Assembly (NCBI GenBank): GCA_014529385.2
Contig: CM043966.1
Span: forward strand, 93,879,087 to 93,943,086
Reading direction: 5' to 3'
Length of the DNA: 64,000 nt
Origin: Adiantum capillus-veneris
Lineage: Eukaryota; Streptophyta; Polypodiopsida; Polypodiales; Pteridaceae
Under the pieces are notes generated by a model. That model saw only the letters and a program-made list of their open reading frames with translations, was not told the DNA's origin and searched no databases. A program made the position numbers and the translations under genes. Below are positions 34,960 to 45,987 of this stretch, in pieces (the stretch's first letter is position 1; the number at the start of each line of letters is the position of its first letter).

Positions 34960-36198
34960 TTGGAGTCTCAAGGCAACAAGCCAACATTAGAGGCCAATGT
35001 CGCAGGTAAACTAGAGCAAGATGCTCTAATTATCTCATTAGACAATGTGTCTAGTTCTTGGATAGTAGATTCTAGGGCTTCATTCATGCAACACCACACA
35101 AGCAACATTTCCAATATTACACCAAAGGTAATTTTGGGTATGTATACTTGGGAGATGATGAAGCTTGTGAAATTGTCGGCAAAGAATTTGTGTAAAATTG
35201 TAAATGGAAATGAATGGAAGCTTAAAGACGTTAGGTATGTTCCTTCTCTTTGTAAAAAATTGATCTCTATAGGACAATTGGACGATGAAGGTCACAACAT
35301 TGCATTTGGAAACAAACAATGTAAGATCTCAAAGGGATCTTTGGTGGTTTCCAAATGAGAAAACCTTGGTACACTTTACTTGTGTACTGTCAGTATGCAA
35401 TCTTCAACTTGTGTAACAGCTATAGAAGTCGACAGTGCGGTCTGGCACTACTAGCTTGGACGTATGAATGCCAAAGGAATGCAAATCCTTCAATCCAAGA
35501 AACTTTTTCCATGTTTAAAAGAAGTGGACTTAGAGTTCTGTGAAGATTGTGTTTATGGTAAACAAAAGAGGGTTGAATTTCAAAAAGCAAAAAATGAAAT
35601 AAAAAATAAAAAACTTGAATTCGTTCATTCTGATGTTTGGGGTCCTGTAAGTACACCATCCCTTGGTGGCTCTTTGATTCATAGACGATGCAACTAGGAA
35701 AACATGAGTTTATGTAATGAAGAATAAATCCAATGTGTTTTCCATATTTCAAAGGTGGAAAGCCTTTGTGGAGAATGAATCATGTACCAAGCTTAAATGT
35801 CTTAGATTTGATAATGAAGATGAATATTGCAGCGAAGCTTTTGAAAGCTTTTGTGCTAGCAATGGAATTTGGAGGCAAAGGAAAACCCCAAGGACCCCTC
35901 AACAAAATGGCATTTTGGAAAGGATGAATAGAACAATCATGGAGCGAGCACGAAGTATGCGGCTACATCTAGACTTGCCGCTTGAGCTTTGGGGGGAAGC
36001 AGTAAGTATTTTTTGTACTTAATTAACCGTTCACCCTTAACAGTCCTTGATGGAGGAGTTCCATTTTTATGCACATAGATAGAAGCCTAAAGTCAAAACT
36101 AGATGCAAAGTCCATAAAGAGTTTCCTCATTGGCTATGGATAACATGACTTTGGGTATCACCTATGGAATTTTGAAGATGGTAAAATCTTTAGAAGTA
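34960..36198 (+). pseudogene. Protease and integrase of copia D
   Basis: Frames carry SSWIVDSRASFMQHHTSNIS, where DSGA reads DSRA, VRYVPSLCKKLISIGQLDDE, FCEDCVYGKQKRVEFQKAKN, LRFDNEDEYCSEAFESFCAS, TPQQNGILERMNRTIMERAR and LHLDLPLELWGEAVS. Several shifts. It ends in FGYHLWNFEDGKIF-like sequence at the deletion point. Confidence 0.83.
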
Positions 36199-36911
36199 GG
36201 AACTAAGGAAATGTGTCCAAAGACACAAGATGAAATAGCCTATATGTCTAAAGTTCAATATGTTGCAGCGGTAGGTTCTCTAATGTATGCTAGGGTCTGG
36301 ATAAGGCCAGACATTGCACATGTAGTGGGAGTTGTGAGTAGATTCATGGACAATCCAGGTAAAGAGCACTGACAAGCTGTTAAGTGGATACTTAGGTATC
36401 TAAAAGGGACAACAACAAATGCTTTGTTTTTTGGAGGCACTGATATTTTCTTGCAAGGGTATGCTGATGAAGATATGGAACGTGACAAAGATACTCGAAG
36501 GAGCACTACTGGCTATGTCTTCACATTTGGAGGCACAATAATAAGTTGGACTTCAAAGTTGTAGAAAGTGGTCTCACTTCTACCACGGAAGCAAAATATG
36601 TAGCAATGACGAAGGCACGCAAAGAAATTTTGTGGCTTCACACATTCTTGGAGGAGCTTGGATACAAGCAAGACAATTATGTCTTGTACATGGACAGTCA
36701 AAGCGCCATTCACCTAGCCAAGAATTCAACCTTTCACTCAAGGACAAAGCACATTGAGGTGCGATATCACTTCATACATACTCTGTTGGAAGAGCGACAA
36801 CTAAACCCAGGAAAGGTGCACACAAGTGAGAATTTTGCAGGCATGTTTACAAAGGTGCTCAACAAAGAGAAAATGAGGTTTTGCTCATCTTCAATCGGTA
36901 TTCAAGGATAA
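36199..36911 (+). pseudogene. RT tail and RNase H of copia D
   Basis: At about 36199-36210 the sequence jumps from the integrase-RT linker straight to KEMCPKTQDEIAYMSKVQYV; about 1.2 kb including the whole RT active site is absent. It continues with VGSLMYARVWIRPDIAHVVG, then RNase H with MDSQSAIHLAKNSTFHSRTK and ENFAGMFTKVLNKEKMRFCS (36546-36911). Confidence 0.85.
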
Positions 36912-36971
36912 GAAGCCGGGATGGAAAGCAATCATAGGTATTGTGTGGAGATTATTCTCCAAGTGGGAGAT

Positions 36972-37575
36972 TGTTAAGTATGGATCCTGATTTACCCCTT
37001 GTAACTTTTAGTCTCAAAAACCGCACATTTGTAAGGCACCCATTATGAAGAGAAGCCATCGTGCATAAGAAAAATCACTTGCTGAAAAACCAAAAATTCA
37101 CGTCCGGAATATTTTCTTGGCTGGGGATGATGGTTGAAAAGTGATCAGAAAATGGCCGGTCGATTGGCCGGTGGCCAAATTCAATGGCCAGCAGGCGGAC
37201 TTGTCTAAGGTTTCACATGGAAAAATGGCCAATTTCTAAGTGGACTTGTCTTCTGAAGGGTGGCCACACATGGGAGCATGGGAGAGTTCAACTTGCACTT
37301 GTCTACACAAGGGTGGCTACACACAGTTAACTCTTATGAGAGAGGGCAACCCTTTTGGCCTATAAAAAGAGGCCTCTTCTACACACAAAACACATTGAAG
37401 GTGATGAAACAAGATGTGCATGTGTGTGTGAGGTGGTGAGAGTGAAGCAAGGCAGGAGTTCCATTAAGGGTATAATCCCTTTGTAACCTATTTTTAGTTT
37501 GAAGTACTAAAGCCATTGAGTGGCTGCTTTCTCGTGGACATAGCCCACATTGGGTGAACCAGGTATATTGTGTGT

Positions 37576-37644
<69 letters not shown>

Positions 37645-37725
37645 TACAATCTCTCGTGTGTGAAAATTATCTCTCTCCATTAAGTAAACTACTCTAATAT
37701 CTACTTAGCTACGCCCTATTTCCTA
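36972..37725 (+). repeat. 3' LTR of copia D
   Basis: Starts TGTTAAGTATGGATCC after the PPT (AAGTGGGAGA). It contains the TATA-like CCTATAAAAAGAGGCC near 37359 and a (CT)n run at about 37577-37641. The last few bases of the family LTR (AACA) are replaced by TGAGA, so the end is slightly truncated. Confidence 0.87.
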
Positions 37726-37789
37726 TGAGATACACCGCCATGAAAATTGAAATTGCACAACATGTCAATGATGAATTGTATGAGTCATA

Positions 37790-38430
37790 TTATTCAAGCG
37801 AGTTACAATACCATTTAATATCTATTTAGCTGCATCTTAAAAGATGTAATATCCTTGCGCAAACATTGCACTTGCTCCTCAAGCTAGGAGATTTGGATGT
37901 CCTTTATGTTAACTTTGTATTCGCTTATCATGGTTTTAATAATGTCTATGGAATTGCTGATGCATGTGCAGAGGGATGTAGAGTCCTCAATGGCGTTGTT
38001 ACTTAGCTAGCACCACATATGTAATAGTATCTCCTAAAGCCTCTCCATCGTGACATCCTCCTCCAAACCCTTCACTTGCGAGGTTGTATGTCCTAATTTT
38101 CTTGAGGGCTCGAGGACTCCATCGGAGCTTCCAATAGCAAGAAGGGTATTAGAACAAGTAGCAAGAAAGCAGACAACACACTTAATAGCAATTCATGACA
38201 GCTTATGTACATCATTCAAACTAGCAACAATAGTAATTCCTCTCCTAGTAACAAGAGGAATGAATTTAGTGCCTATTTCCTTGTCATTTTTGTCAACACT
38301 ATCGTGCACGACAATAGTTTCCTTGCCCTTTGAGTATCTACTGTTTGCACCCACAATTTGACGGGCATTTGATGGTGAGTCGACTGAATGCACTTCTCCA
38401 AGTGTGGTGTTGGTGATAACCCCTTATTGT
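37790..38430 (-). pseudogene. Unidentified decayed reading frame
   Basis: Minus-strand reading in one frame from about 38393 gives a long mostly open stretch: SVDSPSNARQIVGANSRYSK, VVHDSVDKNDKEIGTKFIPL, then after one stop KCVVCFLATCSNTLLAIGSS, GVLEPSRKLGHTTSQVKGLE and, toward 37800, SNSIDIIKTMISEYKVNIKD and LEEQVQCLRKDITSFKMQLN. The end looks like a coiled coil. About four stops interrupt about 200 codons. I do not recognise the family; it could be a captured host gene piece or part of an unknown transposon. The flanks 37726-37790 and 38431-38890 show nothing clear. Confidence 0.35.
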
Positions 38431-39179
38431 GGCTTCAATAAATTTATGTGATCATTGCACACACTGAAGCAAGGACAAATCGATTAACAATTTCAAAGGC
38501 AATTCTTAGTTGGGATGACTACAAAGAAAGATGAACAAACCTATGTATTTCTTGCCATCATCTCAAAAACTAGTTAGGCCGAGGTTGTGCATTTGTGTAT
38601 GCTTCATTGAATATGAATATCAACCACATCTTGTATGTCATTGTGGATGGAAAATGCATGCATTGCCATAGTGCCCAAATTTTCTTATGTGGCATACCGA
38701 AACCTTGGAAAGGTGTTATCCAAGATGATGATGGATAATCCTTGCCAAATTTGAGCATGTAGTGTAGTGTTGAGAGGAATAGCTTCTCTCGTGGACATGG
38801 CTATGGAGAGGGAAGCGGGTGTAGAGAAGAAAGAAAGAGAGAGGATAAGATAAGATACTACTATACACAATGAAAAGAGAGGAGTTATCATTTAGATTTT
38901 GGTCCTTTTATACGCATTACAACATGTTCACACAATGGTGTGTCTATCCAAGTTGGGCTGACCCCAACAGGGTGTAGGTGAAAAATCACTCCCCTTGAGA
39001 ATGATGGACAACAAGGATGTAGGAAAAAAGTTCCTCCCTTAGAGAATTGTAAGCAACTAGGGTGTAGGAGAATGTGAGTGGCGCAGAGTACATCTACATA
39101 GCACACTGCTTCATTGTCTTCTTCACTAAATTCTTCAGTTCTGTTGGATTTTCTTTATCTTTGTACATACACCAATTAG

Positions 39180-39993
39180 ATCCATGATTATTTTTTACCA
39201 CAATGCACACAAGTGTTGATTTTATAACTTTGTTGCATGTGTGGTTGGTGCGATTGCAGCGTTTGCATCCCTTCTTCGTTTGATTTCTTGATGATGTAGC
39301 AACAAAAGCTCCTCATGAAGTCTTTGTATTGCGGATCTTCTTGTGTTCGATGACGTCCTCCAGGTTTGGTACGAGCTCCTTTTCTTTGAGCACTGTGACA
39401 ATCTGATTGTAGGATGCATCTAGTACCACTTTGAGTAGATTTGCTACTTGCTCTTTGTTCTCCACTGGGTATTTTACGCATGACAACTTGGTGCATATGC
39501 TCTTCGTTACATTGACAAGAGAAGGGAGATTTTCTCCTAGTTCCATGGCAAGATCATTGAGCTGTATTTTGAGAGAAATTTTTGAGTGTTTGGCTATGGC
39601 TCCAAAGTGTCTCTCAAATGTGGCCCATGCATCATGGGAAGTAGTGCATTCATCTAGGTAGTGGATGTAATTATCCCCCACAATGGTCAGAAGAATCCCT
39701 AAAGCTTGCTCATCCAGTGTTGTGAATCATGCTTGAGACCCTCTAGTCTAATCCTCCCTCCCTCTTTCAATGGCTTGATTGTGACCATAACTACTTTTTC
39801 GTTAGTACCCCTTCCTTTTGATTTTCCAGGTATAGAAACTTTGGCCATAAAAAGCGGTTAAATTTTCTTTGCCCATGGTGTATCCCAATGTGTAGTGTGG
39901 AGAAGGTCTTAGCCATTTTGGAAAGTGTCTAGTCTCCGTGTGTGCACTCAAAAAAGTTTTACAAAGATTTTTTTTTGTGAATTCACTCTCCAC
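39180..39993 (-). pseudogene. Minus-strand copia gag fragment
   Basis: The N-terminal part (39802-39993) contains KENLTAFYGQSFYTWKIKR, the copia Gag opening. A longer frame (39313-39681) contains CTTSHDAWATFERHFGAIAK, HSKISLKIQLNDLAMELGEN, KLSCVKYPVENKEQVANLLK and IVTVLKEKELVPNLEDVIE, the UBN2-type Gag core. A shifted frame ends in NTCVHCGKK, the start of a zinc knuckle. No LTR or pol was found next to it, so this is an orphan piece of a third copia family. Confidence 0.78.
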
Positions 39994-40219
39994 TTTGTCG
40001 AGAACCTCTTCACAAAGTACAAAGGCTTTGAAGCCCGTGGTTTACAAAAGGGGTGATACAACAATGAAAGGAAACAACCTTGAGCTTTATGTGAGCAAGG
40101 GGTGGTGTGAAATATCCACTACAAGAAACCTTGAGACCTTGGGGTTTTCAAGTTTTAAGGGAGATATAAAAGAGGGGTTTGAATTGCCATGGGAACAAGT
40201 TCTCTATTGAAGTCGGATT

Positions 40220-40977
40220 TGTTGGTATACTTGCAATGTCCACCTCTCTCAGTTTTGCCACCACAATATATGCTGCACAGTTTGTAAGGCCCCCATATGA
40301 GGAGAAACCAATGGTACACATATATTTGGTGGATTCCAGATTTGCACGCTAAGAGATCTCTATTTGTGATCGTGGATGGTACATTTTTTTCCCCTTCGTC
40401 AGAATATTCCTTTTCATCAGAATTTCTTGGCCGGATGACGGTTGGAAGACAACGGTTGGAAGACAATCAAAAAGTGGCCGTCCGATGGCCGGTGGTCCGT
40501 GGTCTTTAGCCGGTGGTTGGCGGCCATTGTTCTTTGGCCGGTGGCTAGATTTCCTTGTCCGGTGGCCGATTTCTAGGAGGACTTGTCTACCCAAAAGCGG
40601 CTACACATGGGCGCATGGGAGAGTCCTACTTGGACTTGGCTATCTAAGGGTGGCTGCACATGGGCGTTTAGAGACTATCTTACTTTATATAAGGAGGCCT
40701 TCTCATGAGTAATTTGGTATAATGGTGTGCACACTTGACGCACACAACACATCCTTAAGGATTGTTAGTCCCTTGTATTCCTACTTGCTCTAGTTGTATA
40801 AATCACCATCTAAGATCTACCTTGAGAGTGCATGGGTGGATGACGCCATCACTTTGTAATAGTGTGCTAATCTAAATTTTTTGATTTGCCACTAATCTAC
40901 TTTGCATCGTATCTCTCTCTAATCTCCCTGCTACTAGATCCTTATTGTATTTCACATTTCTTACGTGGTATCAGAGC
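40220..40977 (+). repeat. 5' LTR and primer-binding site of copia E
   Basis: TGTTGGTATACTTGC to TTTCTTACG (40220-40965), followed directly by TGGTATCAGAGC. It contains GGCCGGTGG-type repeats (about 40470-40575) and a TATA box TTATATAAGG at about 40685-40694. Confidence 0.92.
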
Positions 40978-41041
40978 TCTAGGTGCTCGTAGGTAGCTAA
41001 GAAAGTACGAGAAGTACTTGCATTACTTTGTAAAATCAATC

Positions 41042-41806
41042 ATGTCGGCGTCTTCAAGTGCTGTTGCCAGTGCTACTCCGCTTCGCATTCGTCCACCAGT
41101 ATTCACAGAAGGAAAGCTTGATGGCACCAACTACACATTGTGAAAATTCAAAATTTTTGCAATTCTGGATTCATATGGATTGCTGGATACGGTGTTGGGG
41201 CCAAATGGTACAGACCCGGAGCCCACTGCAACAAATTATTTGACATATCCAAGCGTTGTAATTCCCCAGGATGCTACTCTTCTACGTGCCTGGAAGAGAA
41301 GGAATGCAGATGCATTATGCACCATTGTCATGTGTGTAAGTGATTCTGTCCTCACTTTGATTCAGCATACCACTAAAGCACATGAAGCTTGGAACATATT
41401 GGCTCGCCAATATGAGGCGCACAATCACACCAAAATTCAAAATCTGGAAAATGAGCTTACTGCTAAGAAACTTGATGATGGAGAGAAAGTGGAGGCCTTT
41501 TTCAAGCAGATTAAGGACCTCCAAGATCAATTAGCTGGCGTTGGTGTGGCTATTTCTCCAAAATATTTAGCTCGGCGCTACATTCGCATACTTCCGGCAA
41601 GACATGATGGTCTCGTTATGGCACTCAACACTCAAGTTTGTCCAACCCCTCTTATGTTTGAAGAACTGAGTGCAATGTTGCTTGAAGAGGAGCTGCGACT
41701 CAGAACCAGGGATGGTGGAGGTGATGTTGCCTTCACAACCAATGCAAAAGGTAAGGGGACTACATCAAATGCTTCTAAGAAGAAGCCCAAGAAGAAGAAA
41801 TTTTAG
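41042..41806 (+). pseudogene. gag of copia E
   Basis: ATG at 41042 opens MSASSSAVASATPLRIRPPV, then FTEGKLDGTNYTL and an in-frame stop where Trp is expected (TL-stop-KFKI). After it the frame is open to 41806: AWKRRNADALCTIVMCVSDS, AHEAWNILARQYEAHNHTKI, FFKQIKDLQDQLAGVGVAIS and a Lys-rich end. This is the UBN2-type copia Gag. A single stop near 41143 is the main lesion. Confidence 0.87.
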
Positions 41807-42570
41807 GTAGTTGTTTTTACTGTGACAAGAAGGGTCATGCTGTTAAAGACTGTAGAAAGAAGAAAGCAGATGAGAAGAATGACACCATGAAATCTTCTTG
41901 GAAGGAAAGAGAATCCGCCAACAATCCGCCAACAAAGATGTGGGTGCATTTCATTCGTGAGAAGTCGGAAGCTTTTGGAGAGTTTAAAATGTGGCAAAAG
42001 CTTGTAGAAAATGAAACAGGAAAGAAGGTGAAGAAGCTTCACACAGATCGAGGAGGAGAATTCATCTCAAAGGAATTCAACAATTACTGCAACGAGAATG
42101 GCATAAAACGACACCTTACTACAGCTTAGACACCACAACAAAATGGCATTGTGGAGCGCCGCAATCAGACAGTGAAAATGGCAAGGTGTATGCTCAAAGC
42201 CAAGGGTATGCCAGATTCCTTTTGGGCCGAAGCAGTAAGTACAGCAGTGTACATTCTCAATCAAAGCTACACAAAGGCTTTGAAAGGGAAAACACTTGAA
42301 GAAGCCTATTCTGGTAAGAAACCTTCAGTCTTGCATTACAAAACATTTGGGTGTTTTTGTTATGCACATATTCCTGATTCACAAAGAACAAAGTTAGAAG
42401 CCAAAGTAAGAAGTGCGTATTTCTTGGATACGGTGAAAATTCTAAGGCTTATAGACTCTATGATCCAGAGGCAAAGAAAATACTCACTAGTCGGGATGTG
42501 GTATTTGAAGAAGGGCCACATACGGTGGAGAAACCACGTTCGTCCACTTTCTCGTAAAATGAAGAAATAA
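41807..42570 (+). pseudogene. Zinc knuckle and C-terminal integrase of copia E
   Basis: CFYCDKKGHAVKDC (C-x2-C-x4-H-x4-C) lies at about 41818-41859. After ESANNPP the sequence jumps to FIREKSEAFGEFKMWQKLVE, so protease, pre-integrase and the first catalytic Asp are deleted. It continues with [40 protein letters not shown] and [20 protein letters not shown], ending in a shifted linker. Confidence 0.85.
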
Positions 42571-43786
42571 CTCACCATGTGCCAGACCAAAGTCAGGTAA
42601 AAAATCAAGAGGAAGAGTTGTCTGATGATGACTCAAATAAATCTAACCAACCTATTGCAGCATCACAGGAAAAGCCACTACTAAAGTGGGCTCGACAGCT
42701 TTTTGACGCTCGAAACCCTCAAGTTCACAACCCTCATGAATAGGAGGGGGGTTTGCGACGATAAAAAAGAATAGAGGAGCAAAGGAGAGCCTTGGAACAT
42801 ATCGTCAACATGGCTATCATGACAGAAATTGTGGGCTATGTGAAGGAGCCAGCCTCCATCGACGAGGCAATGGAGGCTGGCTCCTTCACATAGCATCACA
42901 AAGAATGACACTTGGGAAGTAGTGGATCGGCCTCCAAAGAAGAAAGTCATTGGCACAAAATGAGTGTACAAGCTCAAGCATAAAGCTGATGGCTGTAAAA
43001 ATACAAAGCCAGGTTAGTAGCACAAGAATTCTCTCAAGTCTAAGGGTTTGATGTTAGTTACACCTTCGCTCCCAAACCTCGAATGACAACTATTCGTCTT
43101 GTGCTTGCTCTCGCTGCTATCTATTTATGGGTTGTTTACCAAATGGATATTGGTCTGCATTTTTGAATGGAATTCTCAAGGAGGAGGTGTATATTGAGCA
43201 ACCACCAGGGTTTGAGACGCCCCATTCAAAACAGAAGGTTTGAATATTGAAGAAGGCTTTATATGGTTTGAAACAATCTCAAGAGCATGGTATGCCAGAA
43301 TTGATAAGTTTTTAAAAAAACTTGGCTTTAGAAGAAGTGCTTCTGAATCGAATTTATATGTGCTTAGAGAGAATGGAAAACAAGTTATTATTATCTTATA
43401 TATCGATGACTTGATAATCACAGGTGACCACAAAGGGCTCATCCAACAAACTCGTGAGAGTTTGAGTTTTGAATTCGAAATGACAAACTTAGGTTTGTTG
43501 CATTATTGTTTGGGGATTGAGGTTTGGCAATCCTCAAAAGGCATCTTCATCTCTCAATAAAAGTATGCAACAAAGATCCTAAAAGCTTTTGGTATGATGG
43601 ATTCCAAACCTGTGAGCACTCCAATGGAGGTAAATGCAAAACTCTCCATGGAAGATTCTTCTCCCTTAGTTGACATTAAAAAGTACATAAAACTTGTGGG
43701 AAGCTTAATTTTCTTGTGCAACACTAGGCCGGAGACTTCTTTTGCAGTAGGTGTTTTAAGCAGGTTTTCCAACCAACCAAGAGAAT
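42571..43786 (+). pseudogene. Reverse transcriptase of copia E
   Basis: Highly disrupted first half (traces of KYKARLVAQEFSQ and MTTIRLVLALAAIY). The best frame (43240-43560) has FLKKLGFRRSASESNLYVLR and the catalytic YIDD box at 43399-43410 with LIITGDHKGL and MTNLGLLHYCLGIEVWQSSK. Then MMDSKPVSTPMEV and CNTRPETSFAVGVLSRFSNQ up to the AGAAT where element F was inserted. Confidence 0.85.
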
Positions 43787-43977
43787 TGAAGGGGATCGGG
43801 GAGCACCACAGACGGAGAGTGAGAGAGAGAAGGAAACACACGACACAGATATGGGTGGGGAGACTGTGAAGTGGCGGCTCCCCCTATACAATATACTCAC
43901 TATAAGTATAGGGTAACAGTGGGCGGGCGCCCATGACCTGGGCGACCGGTCAAGGCACATAGGCCTTAACCCCAACA
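43787..43977 (-). repeat. 3' LTR of element F
   Basis: Plus-strand TGAAGGGGATCGGGGAGC to TTAACCCCAACA, 191 bp, followed inward by the polypurine tract. Confidence 0.93.
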
Positions 43978-44052
43978 ACCTCCCACTTAAAGGCCAATGT
44001 GCCTTTAAGCAAGATCGACTAGTGTACAACTAATAGAAGGTGAGATATTCTC

Positions 44053-44835
44053 TCAACCTATGCCCATTGACTCTCGATGAGCTAGTGCATTCGGCTCTAC
44101 TAATAGACAAACATCCCACTGCGGAAGCCACACAGAGCTAGCTCCAAGCTCTGCAAAGAGTCTACAAGAGCTCATGCACTCCTGCAAGTATCGGTCCAAT
44201 ACCTGCAAACCTCCCCTATGCTCTATGCCGAGATCAGTCATCGAACAACTAATCAACCCTGCTGCAAATGCTCCCACTGCAGCTGCTATGTCGGGCCTTG
44301 AGATCAACATCTCGTACATGAGGACACCGAACGTTGATGCAACCCTGGCAACCTCTGCCACCTCCAACTCAGAACTCAACTCATGGCAATCCTGTCCCCT
44401 ATCATAGAGACCATGGCACTCAGACTCCGAGCTCTGGAGTGACTCCTCGTGCCCACCACATATCACATGTGTACCAAGAGTATCCATCTGTCCTGAATCT
44501 GCATCAAGCTCTGGCATAGGCATATCAAGAAATGACTCCACAATAGCCGACATCTCAGCATCCATGTGAGTCATCTCTGTCATCACCTCTGATGACTCAT
44601 CCTGCTGTGACTCACTAGAGCTGTCCCTCTCTACCTGTGCATTCGTAGACACAACATGCACAACAAGGTCACTGCTCTGCACTCCATGCAAAGCATCCTG
44701 CAACCCACAAGCAAAAGAGACTCGCCTACTCTCTCGCTCTCTACCTGGCTGCATGGTCACAGAGACAACACCGTCTCTCCTTTGATCCACATGCAATGGG
44801 TAACCTATACCACTCCTAGCACCTCTCGCAATCAC
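44053..44835 (-). CDS. Element F ORF 2: Gag-Pol remnant with RT tail
   Basis: A 260-codon open frame. Its start repeats the end of ORF 1 (ARGARSGIGYPLHVDQRRDG, VSFACGLQDALHG) because of a tandem duplication. Then comes a Ser/Glu/Asp-rich stretch (ERDSSSESQQDESSEVMTEM) and a piece resembling the copia RT tail, FGVLMYEMLISRPDIAAAVG. The rest (DRYLQECMSSCRLFAELGAS) is not recognisable. No YxDD, DDE or RNase H motif is present. The join between linker and RT tail marks a large internal deletion of the parent element. Whether it is translated is unknown. Confidence 0.55.
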   Translation of the reverse strand: MIARGARSGIGYPLHVDQRRDGVVSVTMQPGRERESRRVSFACGLQDALHGVQSSDLVVHVVSTNAQVERDSSSESQQDESSEVMTEMTHMDAEMSAIVESFLDMPMPELDADSGQMDTLGTHVICGGHEESLQSSESECHGLYDRGQDCHELSSELEVAEVARVASTFGVLMYEMLISRPDIAAAVGAFAAGLISCSMTDLGIEHRGGLQVLDRYLQECMSSCRLFAELGASSVWLPQWDVCLLVEPNALAHRESMGIG

Positions 44836-45118
44836 TAGCGAGAGTCATTTCTATCATCACCTCTGATGACTCATCCTGTTGTGACTCACTAGAGATGTCC
44901 CGGTCTACCTGTGCATCCGTAGACGCAACCTGCACAACAAGGTCACTGCTCTGCATCCATGCAAAGCATCCTGCAACCCACAAGCAAAAGAGACTCGCCT
45001 GCTCTCTCGCTCTCTACCTAGCTGCATGATCACAGAGACAACACCGTCTCTCCTGTGATCCACATGCAATGGGTAACCTATACCACTCCTGGCACCTCTC
45101 GCAATCACTAGCGAACCC
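44579..45118 (-). repeat. Tandem duplication of about 274 bp in element F
   Basis: CATCACCTCTGATGACTCAT at about 44581 recurs at about 44855, and GCACCTCTCGCAATCACTAG at about 44819 recurs at about 45093. The two copies differ by scattered substitutions. The duplication creates the overlap between the end of ORF 1 and the start of ORF 2. Confidence 0.85.
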
Positions 45119-45987
45119 AAATGCATCACAAAATCTCGCTCTCGAAGCGAAATTTGACATCCACAATCTCTAAGATGACCAATCGAGATCAAACTCACTG
45201 TCAAATCTGGTACATAGCGCACATGTTGTAACAAGTAAGATGCACCACTCGGTAATGACAGTCTCACATCTCCTGCACCTGCTATCGCATGCACAGATCC
45301 ATCGGTCAAACGTACACTGCCAAGCATCCCGCTAGAATAGCTACAAAACCATTCACGATGCGGCGTGACATGAAACATAGCATCTGCGTCTAGCAACCAC
45401 TGCGAAGGGAGTGCACTATCCACATGTATAGCATCTCGTGCATAGCTCGAGGTAAAAGTGACATCCCCATCACTAGTATACTCCGACACTACATCTGCCT
45501 CAACTGTCAAAGCAACTGAGTCCATGGCATCACTACATACATCTCTGAGACTGCCATGTCTCCTACGATGTCGCATACGATGAAAACAGCGCCGTCTAAC
45601 GTGTCCAGAATGACCACAATACCAACATGTCACCTGTCGGCGTGCTCGTGAATGTACATGTCTCACACGAGTCCGTGATGACTCAGATCTATCATACATA
45701 TCATGTAATCTGCGCCAAAGTGCTCTCGAAGTAGTCTCATACATAACAAGAGCATATACAGATTCCGCAAGGTGCAAAGAGAGTGTAGATAGTGCCATCT
45801 CCTCTAGCTCCTGCCACTGATTGTCAGACATGTTTGAAGGTCTACCTGCATCACCGCTCAATGGTCGATGCAACCCTCGCTGTGTCAATGCATCAAGCAT
45901 ACACTCTCTCCATGCTGCAAAGTGTGACCCATCAAACATGCACATTTTGGAGAGATCATAATCTGAGTGATCACCTGTCTCTGCCAT
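44905..45987 (-). CDS. Element F ORF 1: Gag, zinc knuckle and protease-like end
   Basis: The likely start is an internal Met at about 45987 (MAETGDHSDYDLSKMCMFDG) within a frame open from 46089. Gag core: SHFAAWRECMLDALTQRGLH, MALSTLSLHLAESVYALVMY and ALWRRLHDMYDRSESSRTRV. Zinc knuckle CWYCGHSGHVRRRC (C-x2-C-x4-H-x4-C). Protease region WLLDADAMFHVTPHREWF, where the usual DSGA reads DADA. Pre-integrase block HVRYVPDLTVSLISIGHLRD. About 360 uninterrupted codons are remarkable among the wrecked elements here and fit recent activity or selection on Gag for packaging. Confidence 0.82.
   Translation of the reverse strand: MAETGDHSDYDLSKMCMFDGSHFAAWRECMLDALTQRGLHRPLSGDAGRPSNMSDNQWQELEEMALSTLSLHLAESVYALVMYETTSRALWRRLHDMYDRSESSRTRVRHVHSRARRQVTCWYCGHSGHVRRRCFHRMRHRRRHGSLRDVCSDAMDSVALTVEADVVSEYTSDGDVTFTSSYARDAIHVDSALPSQWLLDADAMFHVTPHREWFCSYSSGMLGSVRLTDGSVHAIAGAGDVRLSLPSGASYLLQHVRYVPDLTVSLISIGHLRDCGCQISLRERDFVMHLGSLVIARGARSGIGYPLHVDHRRDGVVSVIMQLGRERESRRVSFACGLQDALHGCRAVTLLCRLRLRMHR

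Larger units (their letters stand above)
34859..37725 (+). mobile_element. Copia element D, truncated, A family
   Basis: It begins abruptly inside the gag zinc-knuckle region (34860, matching 3830-3900 in A) and runs through protease, integrase, a deletion that removes most of RT, RNase H, PPT and a 754-bp 3' LTR (36972-37725). There is no 5' LTR. The left join to the LTR of element 3 has no TG/CA or target duplication, so it is a rearrangement, not an insertion. Confidence 0.88.
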
